Shown here piece by piece: positions 34,128-44,700 of a stretch of DNA of 64,000 bases; the stretch's first letter is position 1; every line of letters starts with the position of its first letter. Origin of the DNA: an uncultured Prevotellaceae bacterium (GTDB taxonomy: Bacteria > Bacteroidota > Bacteroidia > Bacteroidales > Bacteroidaceae); assembly GCA_902800185.1 (NCBI GenBank), contig CADCDK010000004.1, forward strand, positions 62,001 to 126,000, in the 5' to 3' direction. The translations under genes and the position numbers were made by a program. Under the pieces are notes generated by a model, which was given only the letters and a program-made list of their open reading frames with translations, searched no databases and was not told the origin of the DNA.

Positions 34128-35042
34128 ATGGCAATCATGAATAGCAAACAAAAATGGTATTCTTTCCCCCTCACGGGAATCATGGGAGGACTTTTCCTTC
34201 TCTTCGCCGCCTGTAGCAACGTGGATGAGGCCGACCGCCTGGTGGTCATCAATACCCTTGACGTGGACACCACGGCGGTAGATACCGATGACATCACCGA
34301 CGATCTCTATGCACCGCAGGTGCGCAACATACTCATCGAGGACTTCACTGGACAGGACTGTGTCAACTGTCCCGATGCGACAGAAATCATCAGTCTCATC
34401 GCCATCAAAGCCGCACAGTCGGACGGCTACGGGGTTGTTCCCGTGGCCATCCATTCCGGACCGCTTGGCGTGATGCCCTCCACACAGCATCCTGACGGAC
34501 TGGCCACTGAACTCGGCAACACCTACTACACCACCTGGGGAGGCCAGTATCAGCCCATCGGACTCATCAACCGCAGCAGCGATGGTCTGCTCGACAAGGA
34601 ATACTGGGATGCGGCGGTGTCGTACTACGCATCGGAATTCAATGCGACCGCAAGCACCAACATCGCCATCACCCCCGAGTACAACGCCACGACAGGCCAG
34701 CTCGACGTGAAGGTGTATGTGGCTGCCATCGAAGGTGCCACCACCGGCAAGCTACAGGTGTGGCTGACCGAGGACAATATCGTGGCCTTCCAGCGATTCC
34801 CCGGCAATGTGGTGCAAGAGGACTACGTGCATAACCATGTGCTTCGCTGCTCCCTGAACGGCACATGGGGCGAAGACATCAGCGTGGCCGAAGAGCAATA
34901 CATCGAGAAGGACTACTCCTGCCAGGTTGACGGACAGTGGAACGCCAGCCAGCTGACGGTCGTGGCCTTTGTCACCAACGACAGTGGTGTGGTGCAGGTG
35001 GTGAAGATGAAAGTTGAGAGATGGATGAGAGTTGAGAGTTGA
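34128..35042 (+). CDS. Omp28-related lipoprotein with CxxC motif
   Basis: This 304-residue protein has a lipoprotein signal (LFLLFAACSNVDEA, Cys at about residue 28). After an acidic linker comes a thioredoxin-like domain with LIEDFTGQDCVNCPDATEI, the motif that marks Omp28 proteins of Porphyromonas and relatives, which are outer-membrane lipoproteins. The C-terminal part is a beta-rich domain. The ATG at 34137 is an alternative start. The last eight or so residues (VERWMRVES) are encoded by a 7-bp repeat array (35012-35055), so the native C-terminus was probably altered. Together with the TlpA-like protein it gives this operon two CxxC proteins. Confidence 0.83.
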   Translation: MAIMNSKQKWYSFPLTGIMGGLFLLFAACSNVDEADRLVVINTLDVDTTAVDTDDITDDLYAPQVRNILIEDFTGQDCVNCPDATEIISLIAIKAAQSDGYGVVPVAIHSGPLGVMPSTQHPDGLATELGNTYYTTWGGQYQPIGLINRSSDGLLDKEYWDAAVSYYASEFNATASTNIAITPEYNATTGQLDVKVYVAAIEGATTGKLQVWLTEDNIVAFQRFPGNVVQEDYVHNHVLRCSLNGTWGEDISVAEEQYIEKDYSCQVDGQWNASQLTVVAFVTNDSGVVQVVKMKVERWMRVES

Positions 35043-35055
35043 GAGTTGAGAGATA
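35012..35055. repeat. 7-bp repeat array across the end of the Omp28-like gene
   Basis: GTTGAGA occurs at 35013, 35031, 35038 and 35045; the last three are in exact tandem. The gene's stop codon (35040-35042) lies inside the array. Confidence 0.85.
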
Positions 35056-35072
35056 ATTAAAAAAATAATAAG

Positions 35073-35738
35073 ATGATGAAGATTTTACACAGCATTGTAT
35101 TCCTATTTTTGTTTTCCGCCTTTGCACAGGCACAGGATGTTGACCCGTCGTTTGTGTTCACTGACCTGCAAGGCAACACCATCAGCAACGGAGCTGTCAT
35201 CACCGTCAAGGAGGTGAATGCGAGCGGACAGCTCGTCGTTCCCCTGCGCGTGAAGAATGTATCTGGCGAGAAACGAGCTGCCTCCATGTACGAAACCCTG
35301 GATGACATGCCCTCGGGTGGTTCTTGGCAGACTTGCGCCTTCGGCAACTGTGTACCCCTGTCCGTATCCGGCTACTCCTCCAAGAGCATCTGCACCGCTG
35401 GCTATGAGAACGGCATCGAGACTGAATGGATTCCCAGCGAGGGACAATATGCCTCATGGAGTGCCACCTTGCAGATACATATCTTTAATATTGTTCAAGA
35501 GACAAAGTTCGGACAAACACGCGATGTCGTCGGCACACAGATCATCGGCTACGGGCCTACCGTAACGATCAACTTCGCCTATTCAGATCCTGCCCACGTG
35601 GATGGCATCGAGGCCGCCAGTGAAACGAAGATGACGGCTATATATGGTGCAGACGGCCGCCGTCGGAACGGTGTGCAGAAAGGTGTGAATGTTGTTCGCC
35701 TGTCGGACGGAAGCACTCGCAAGGTTGTAGAAAAATAA
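35073..35738 (+). CDS. Small secreted protein with a T9SS-like tail
   Basis: This 221-residue protein has a signal peptide (residues 1-20, ending AFAQAQ) and a beta-rich body that I cannot assign to a family. The C-terminal 40 residues (IYGADGRRRNGVQKGVNVVR, then LSDGSTRKVVEK) resemble the short tail found on many Prevotella secreted proteins, which looks like the end of a type IX secretion sorting domain. A near copy of that tail closes the BspA-type remnant at 54611-54910. It lies 18 bp ahead of the giant gene. It is probably surface-attached or released; its function is unknown. Confidence 0.75.
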   Translation: MMKILHSIVFLFLFSAFAQAQDVDPSFVFTDLQGNTISNGAVITVKEVNASGQLVVPLRVKNVSGEKRAASMYETLDDMPSGGSWQTCAFGNCVPLSVSGYSSKSICTAGYENGIETEWIPSEGQYASWSATLQIHIFNIVQETKFGQTRDVVGTQIIGYGPTVTINFAYSDPAHVDGIEAASETKMTAIYGADGRRRNGVQKGVNVVRLSDGSTRKVVEK

Positions 35739-35756
35739 ACAAAAACAACATAACTT

Positions 35757-38700
35757 ATGAAAGTCAAATCACTTCTTTTAATTCTATTGTGTTTTGTGCT
35801 TCCATTGCAGTTGCAGGCAGAAGACTATGTCGGCAACCGCAGTAAGTACAAGGTATGGATTGAGGGCATGAACGTCATCAAGGCCGAACTGCCCACTTAC
35901 GACCAGGCCGGCTATGATACCTGGCAGACAGACGGATGGCTCTACTACCACATCGACGGACAAGCCCAGTCAACCCGAGTGGCGGTCATCAACTGGTGGG
36001 TCAACGAGACCAGCATTGCCAACGATCGCACCTATGTTTACGTCAACATGAAAAGTGCGTGCCCGGGAAAAGTGATACTGGACAGGCCCACCGAAAAGAA
36101 AAGGGTAATCACGTCTGAACAAGGGACTGTATTCCTCTATCGCGAAGAGGGTACCGATCACATGGTGGCCCACATCGAGTGGACAGTGCCGCGTGAGTTG
36201 CGCGGCAAGCGCCTCCACATGACCTGGCACAGCCACCGCGTGGGCAATGGTGCTTATACGGGCGGAGCCGACATCGACATTGACGAAACCGTCATTGACG
36301 TTCCATCGGCACCCGAGGTGGTGAACCCCGATGTGACAGAGCCTACGATTCCTACGGAACTTGAAAACGCAGGCTCCATCATGATTCCGTGGATGATCAG
36401 CACCAACAAGATCGACAAGGCGCAGGCTTTCTACACCACTGCCGACGGCACCGAGCACACCCAAGACCTCTCTACCGACAACCCTTACGGCTTTGTGTAT
36501 GTGCCTTCGTCGCAGAAGGTCACCAACTTCTACGTGAAAGCGGGCTACACCGACAGCGAGAACGAGAAACTGACGGATCTCAAGAGCAACGTTATCAAGC
36601 AGGTTCCCATGATTCATGCGCCCATCCGCTTCAACGCACAGCCCGTGTACGACCTGAAGGGGTCGGTGATGCTCACCTGGGACGTGGAGGACAACGACTA
36701 CCCTGACCTGCTTGAGGGTGACATGTTCCAGATACAGCGCTCGCTCACCGGTCGCTTGGAGGACTTCAAGGACCTCATCACCGAGCCTTTCGATCCGAAG
36801 AAAAAGAATTACTCCTTCAAGGACTCCACCCTCATTGCCGACCTCTCGGCAGAGCAAGTGGATGCCGAGCTGGGCATTCCTATTGTTCGTTACCGCATTC
36901 GCCGGGCAGCCACCGCCGTGTGGGGATGGACCTACAACCCCACCGTGGCCTACGAACAGCCCAACTTCTCCAGCCTGCACCTGCTCAAACCCAAGAACCT
37001 GCGCTCGGAATGGCTCAACCCGGATGAGTTCACCGTGAAGCTCGACTGGGACTACGAAGAAAGTACTCCCACGGGGTATGCGTATGAAGGGAACCGGTCG
37101 TACGTTTGGGACGACCGTGCCGAAATGTCGGTGTGCATGAAGATTTACAACCGCTACGGCGTTGTTATAGATAGCGTGGTGCAGGTGCTCAATGCCGAGC
37201 AGCGACAGGCCCACACGCTGACCATGACACTGCCCCGCCCCTGTGTCTTCTACGAGTTTGAGGTGAGGGTGGATGCCAAAACCTCGCCCATCGGCAATGC
37301 CACGGGCAACCTCTACTTCAAGATACGCAGTTCCGATGACTACGCAACGTTTGCCCGCCGGGTGAACGAGGGCGAAACCACGCTCAACGCCATAGTGCTG
37401 AAATCGGTTTCCATTGAAAACGTTGTTGTAGGAAATAACGCCGACAAGCCCTACTGCGGCGTGTTCGAGGGTAACGGAAACTACATCAGTATGAGTCTTT
37501 CGGGCACCGACGAGGCCCTGGCTCCCTTCCGCTACACTGGCGACGGGGTGCGGCTGCGCAACATTGATATACGAACCAATGTGAACACCAGCAAGAAATT
37601 TGCAAGTCAGCTTGTGGGTGTGCACCAGAGCGGTGTGGGCATGATAGAACACTGCAATGCCGACGGAACCATCACGTCTTCCATCAACGGCGACGGCTCG
37701 CATGGTGGATTTGTGGGCATGCTCAACGAAGGAGCGCTCTTCATCGACAAGTGCGAAACCTACATCACCATGAAGGGTGCTTCAACCCACAGCTGCGGCG
37801 GATACATGGGCTACAGGCGAGCCAATGCCTTCTGCCATATCACCAACAGCTATGCGCGCACATCCAACACCAACAGCACCGGATGTGCCACGTTCATGAG
37901 GAGCAGTGCCACCAAAGACCTCATCTGGGCAGTTATCACCAACTGCTATTATTGGGAGGTTTATGGAGCGGTGCAGGGTTTGAGCACTAAAGGAATCAGC
38001 TCCGAAGAAGAACCCATACTGTTGGGATGGGTGGGCACCGAATATTTCTCCCAGAATGCTGACTATGAGAGACTGACATTTGTTCCTGCACCCGCCACCA
38101 CCGCCAGCATCGACTCCACACCCGACAGAACCATCGAACAACCCACCTTCACTGCCACGGCAGGAAGTCGGTTTGATGGTTCATCCTCTTTCAGACCAGC
38201 CAACCTATTCGACAACAACCAGAATTCAGAGTGGTATGTAGGCGAAAGTGAAAGGAAGGACGGACTTTGGTACGTGGAGTTCAAGGCCGACAGAGACTTC
38301 GTGCCCAGCAATGTCAGAATGACTTCCTATTATAATAATATGCAAAATTTTCCAAAAACATGGAAAATGAAAGCCAAGCTGCAGGAAAGCGACGAGTGGA
38401 CAATAATCTTAGAGAAGAGTCTCGACACAGCAACGACATCGCCGAGATACACCGTCTTCGACTATCCCACCTTTACCACAAGCCAATATCGCTTCTTCCG
38501 CTTTGAGGTGACGGAGACCTTTGGAGACAACGAGTACCTCGACTTGTCGGAACTCGCCCTCACCACCTTCAGCCGTGGCAACTACTACTTTGAGACCGCA
38601 GGTACCATCCTGCCCACGCTCAACTGGACCGAACAGCAGCAGAGCGTGCAGCTGCAGTGGGAGACCGACGGGCTGCCCATCGACTACTTCGAGGTGCAGC

Positions 38701-41700
38701 GCCGCACCAAGGGCAGCGACGAGGACTGGCAGACAATCGCTCCCAACATCAGCGACACGGAGTATGAGGATAAGACCACCTCGCCCGTCTATACCTATTA
38801 TTATAGGGTGCGCTCGGTGAACGACTGCGAGGGACTGTCCTACAACTATACCGAGGAAGTGGAAGGCCACTGCGTACAGACAGGTATGGTCGATGGCTAT
38901 GTGCGCTTCCCCGACGGAACGGGCATCGCCGACGTGGTGGTTACAGTGTCGCCCACACAGGAGCATCCGGCCGACGTGAAACCCGTGGAGGTGCGCACCG
39001 ACGACAGCGGATACTACAAAGTGGAGGGACTGCGCTACTACACCAACCAGAGCGGACCCTACAACGTCAGCGTCAACATTCCCAAGGATAACCTTTCGGC
39101 CGACTGCGCCGATGGCATTCCCGTCACTTTCGACACCGAGTCGAACCACACAGAAAACCTCATCTTCACCGTCACCAAGGGCTACCGCTTCTCGGGCTAT
39201 GTGATGTACGACGGAACGAGCATCCCCGTGCCCGGCGTTTCCTTCACTGCCAATGGGCGTGAGGTGCGCGCTGCCGGCGGAGCTGTCGAGACCGACCGCA
39301 ACGGTAAGTTCTCGTTCTACCTCCTTGGTGGCGACATCACCATCCAGGCCAAGAAAGACGGACACAACTTCTACGACGATGGAAAATTCTCTTATAACTT
39401 CACCACCGACAAAGACGAAATCTACTTCTACGACAAGACCCGCGTAACCCTCATCGGCCGCATCGTGGGTGGTAAGGAACAAGGCGAACTCCCGCTCGGC
39501 AACTCGCTCTCGCACAACAACCTCGGCAACAAGATTACCATGGTGATGGCCTTGGAGGGCGACAACACTTCGTGGCTGGTCTATGACAACCTGAACAAGC
39601 AGAAGAAAGAGCGTGACACAGTGTTTGTACACAAGGCCCACGACACCAAGTACAAGTACCAGACCGAGGCCCACATCGACCGCCATCGCATCACGCTGAC
39701 CGCCGACCCACACACCGGCGAATACCGCGTGGAGCTGCCTCCCGTGAAGTGGAAAGTCATGCAAATCTACGCACAGGGCTATCCCACACTCTATCAGGAG
39801 GGACAGACCGGTGACGTCATCGACCTGACCAACGCTACGACGCTTCACTCCGACACCCTGAACGGCACTTGGCAGAGCCACGAGGGCAACGGCGTGAGCC
39901 AGGCTATCGTTGAGTACCACGCCCAGTATAACCGTATCTACCACTCGCCCACCCTGCTCACCTACAAGCAGGTGACGCTCGACAAGTTCGACTACTTCGG
40001 CGACAAGCAGTACATTGCCAAGAACCTGGGCGGCGACAAGAACACCGTGCCCCTGGCCTTCAAGGACGAGAAGACGGGTGAGACACGCTACACCTTCGGA
40101 CACCCCGTGTTCAACATCGACAAGACCTACATCTTCCGACTCTCGGCACAGGAACGCTACTACTGGAACAACAACCTGAAGAGCGACACTGTCGATGTCG
40201 TCAAGCTCAAGGGCGGAAAGGTGGACGTCTATAACAGTATGCAGAGCAGTACCCACCACGACACGGTCAACCTCAACGACGAGGGCGAGGGTACGGCCTA
40301 CATACGCGCCTCGCAGATACCCTACATGCTGACCGGCGAGAATGCCCTGCGCACCATTACAATGTCGCTCGAACTCGACGGCGTACACTATGAGGCCGAA
40401 CCGCTGAAGGCCTATGTCCTCAACGTCTATAGTACACCAGGAGCCAAAGACATGCTCACCTGCAGCACACCTCAGCTCATCGACATCCTGCGCGACCCAC
40501 CAGGAGGCTCATCGTCAGCCAAGATCAGCAAGGGCTCTACACTGAAATACTCCTACCAGATGGACATGTCGTGGAAAGCCGGACTGACGCTCGGATTCAG
40601 CGTCGGCACCAAGGTGAACACCTTCACAGGTATCGTTGCTGCACCCATGGGAGGCGGCGGTGTGGTGGGAACAAACAATAACGCCACCTCGCTGCTCTCC
40701 ACCTCGCTCGACCTTGTTTGGTCGGGTAGTGGACAGCGAGCTTTCTCCTACACCATGACTGCCAATGAAGACATCTCCACCAGCAGCCACAACAAACTCA
40801 TCGGCTCCAACGGTGACGTCTATATCGGCATGGAACAGAACATTACTGTCAAGCCTGCCACCGCCATCCGCGCACTGCCTGACAGTGTCTTCCGTCTGAT
40901 GGGCGGTGAGATTGCCGCCAAGCGCATGCTTGAGATTGCACAGGGTCGCGACGAGAAAGACAGCCTCTTCCACCTTGTCAGGGAAGAGGTGTTGACCTAC
41001 GGCCCCGAGGTAAAGTCAACCTTCGCCTACTCGCAGGACTACATCGTCAAGCAGCTGCTGCCCAACCTCGTTGAGCAGCTCCGCTCACTGATGTTCACTG
41101 GCACTGAAGCTGAGGCACAGACGCAGGCCAACGTCACGGGCAAGCCCGTCTATCTGTCGCTGCTCCAGCCCGACGATGACAAGTTTGCCACCATCAACTT
41201 CTACAACGGCCAATACTTCTACTACACCAGCAAGACTACCGGCAGTGCCAAGGGCAACAGCTATAAGATTATCCTGCCCTCTGACATGCAACCCGATGGC
41301 AAGGACGAAGTGGCCAACTTCTACAACGCCATGAAGGCATGGATGGAGATGATTGCCCAGAACGAGAAGGAGAAACTCGAAGCCACCGAGCTCGTGCAGA
41401 ACTTCAGCGTGGACGGTGGTTCGGGCATTAGCTATAGCGAGGACTTCACCAGCGAGTATTCCTGCATGAACTCCTTCACCAGCCCCATCTCGGCCGGAAC
41501 AGTTGACTATTTTGATTCGGCTGGCGGCGGCTGGGCTGTTCTCCAAGTGGTGGGTCCCGTCGTGGCCAAGCTGCTTGGCAGTGTGCTCAGTACGTCGGCT
41601 GGTGGAGTGGATACGGCCTACGGACAAAACGACAACGGCATGGAGGTTAGTTTCTTTGGAGCCTCGTTCAAGTTCTCTCTCACGCCTGCCATGGCCTTCA

Positions 41701-44700
41701 ACGTGGTGCCCAAGCACTCGGAGTCGAAAAAGTTCAACCGCAAGGAGAGCTTTACTATCTCCATGGACCGCAAGAGCCATATCGACTTCGATGTCTATCG
41801 CGTGAAGACCGGCACCGACAACGTGCAGAACTCCGGCGTGATGGATGTTTTCACCGAGGACAACTTCTACGATCTGGTGGACTACAACGAACCCTATCTG
41901 AAGCGCGAGCTCGACATGAAGGACATCCGCTATGCACGCAGCTTCGTCTATCGCACACGTGGCGGAGCCACCTGCCGACCCTACGAGGGTGAGCGCACTA
42001 CGCTCTTCTACCGTCCAGGCACCGTCCTCGACGAGCGCACCAAGAAGATTGAGAACCCGCAGGTGAAGCTCGACAAGCGCAGCGTGAGCGGCGTGCCCTA
42101 CGGCGAACCCGCACGCTTCAAGGCCTACTTCACCAACGAGAGCGAACAGCCCGAGGCAGCTTATCCCTACTTCAACATCTGTCTTGACGAGGCTTCGAAC
42201 CCGAAGGGCGCCAAGGTGCTGATCGACGGACTGCCGCTCACCGCCAACACGCGCACCATCGGAGTGAATCCCGGCGAGGTGCTCACCAAGACCATCGAGG
42301 TCTATGCCGGCGAAGACTTCGACTACGAGGACATCGGCATCATCATGATCTCGCTCAACGACCCCGATACCAATAACAAGGCCACCTTCAGCGTACACTA
42401 TCTGCGCACGGCTGGCACGATTGACATCTCGTCGCCGGGCGACAAGTGGGTGATGAACACCGATGCCCAGCAAGATGCTCAGGGATACTTCATGCCTGTG
42501 GTCATCAGCGGCTACGACAAAAACCAGAAGAACTTCGACCACATCGAGTTCCAATACAAAGAGTCGAACCGTGGCGACGACTACTGGACCAATCTCTGCT
42601 CGTTCTATGCCAACGACTCGCTCATGGCATTAGCCAGCGGCAACAAGGCAAAGATTCCCGAGCACGACTACATCACCACCCACTTCTACGGAGAGGGTAA
42701 CGAAATTGAGAAGGCCTACGATTTGCGTGCCGTGCTCTTCTGCCGCAACGGCAACGAGTATCTCACCTCTTCATCGAAGGTGCTCAGTGGCATCAAGGAC
42801 ACCCGCCGCCCGCAGCTCTTCGACACGCCACAGCCCAAGGACGGCATCCTCAATGCCGGCGACAACATCATCTTCGACTTCTCGGAGAACATCGAGTCGA
42901 ACTACCTCAGCGGCATTACCAACTTCGAGGTGATGGGCGAAACCAACGAGGGCAACATCCAGGAGGAACCCTCGCTGAAGTTTGAAGAGAAGAGCTATGC
43001 CGAAACCGAGGCACAGCGCAACTTCTCTGACAAAGACTTCACGCTCGACATGATGATCAAGCCCGATACTACAGCCGTTGACATGCCTATCTTCAGCCAC
43101 GGTATCGACGGACACCGCTTGCAGCTTTGGCTTACAGCCGAGAAATACCTCAAGGTGGTGGTTAACGACTCCACCTACCTCGGCAATAAAAAGGTTACAG
43201 GTAGCGGCTTCCACCACATCGCCATGGTTGTCGACAACACCCACCAGCAGCTGCGGCTCTACAACGACTCGCTCGTAGGTGAGTTCGACGACGTAGCCTA
43301 CAGCGGATACGGCCCCCTTATCTTCGGCGCCACCAACGAAGCCGATGTCTCCACGCGCAAGCACTACAGTGGGCGCATGCTGGAAACACGCCTTTGGAGC
43401 CGCGCCATGACTCCCGACCTGCTCTTCTCTACCTATTCCGAGCGCCAGCTCACTGGCTATGAGATGGGACTCGTCGACTACTATCCCATGAACGAAGGCG
43501 AAGGCCAATACCTCACCGACATAGCCACGGGTGCCCACGCCAAGCTCGTAAACACCTCATGGGCACTGCCGCGTGGCATGTCGCTTCACCTCGACTGGAG
43601 CGAGCAGAAGGATGTGAAGGGCATGAAGCTGCTGTCCAAAGCACTGAGCCGCAACGAGGAGTCAGATTACACACTCATGTTCTGGTTCAAGACCGATGTA
43701 AGCGGACGAGGAGCACTGCTGAGCAACGGCTCCGGACGTACCACCGACACCCATGCCCGCGACAACTTCTTCATCGGATTCGAGGGAAGCAAACTGAAAT
43801 ACCGCACCAACGGTATGGAGCTCGTCATTCCCGGCGACTACAGCGACGGACAGTGGCACCACTATGCCATGACCGTGAACCGCGCCCATCATGTGGCCAA
43901 CATTTATCTCGACCGCTCGCTCAAGCATAGCTTCTACACCGACTCGCTCGGCGGCATTGACGGCAACGACATCTACTTGGGCAATATGGTGTGGTATAAC
44001 CAGGGAACCACAGGTGCCAACGTGCTCCATCAGGAGAACGCGCTCACCGGAAACATCGATGAGCTGTGCCTCTTCGGACAGGCTCTGCCGCAATCGCTCA
44101 TCCAGCGCTACAGCGTGAAGAGTCCGAAGGGCGACGAGAAGGGACTCATCACCTACATGGGCTTCAATCGTCAAGAGCGCATCAAGAACAACGACTACGT
44201 GCTCCATCCCTACGCCCTGAACCAGATCATCAAGAAAGACATCGACGGAACAATCATCGACGAGCACGACTCGCTCTTTGTTGACCCCATAGCCACTGTT
44301 ATAACCCACATCGACCAAGAGTCAGGAGCCCCCGTGCAGGCCTTCCAGGAACTGAAGAACCTCACTTACAGCTTCGTGGGACGCAACAACCAGCTCATGG
44401 TCAGCCTGAAGGAGAGCGACAGCCGCATCAACAAGCGCAACGTCTATGTCACTATCTCCGACATCCCCGACCTCAACGGCAACTACATGGGGTCGCCGGT
44501 GACAGCTGCCTTCTATGTTGATCGCAACCCGTTGCGTTGGGAAAAGAAGAACGTTGACGTCAAATCCTATCATGAAATGGGACAGGGATTCACCACCCAC
44601 ATCATCAACAACAGTGGAGCTTCCCATACCTATACGCTGCAGGGTTTGCCCAAATGGCTCACAACCAGTAAGGTTTCCGACATCATCGGACCGCAGGAGA

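Noticed and set aside
35970-43538. Several long minus-strand open frames opposite the giant gene
   Set aside because: They are antisense shadows of a G+C-rich coding frame; their translations are low-complexity and contain no recognisable domain.
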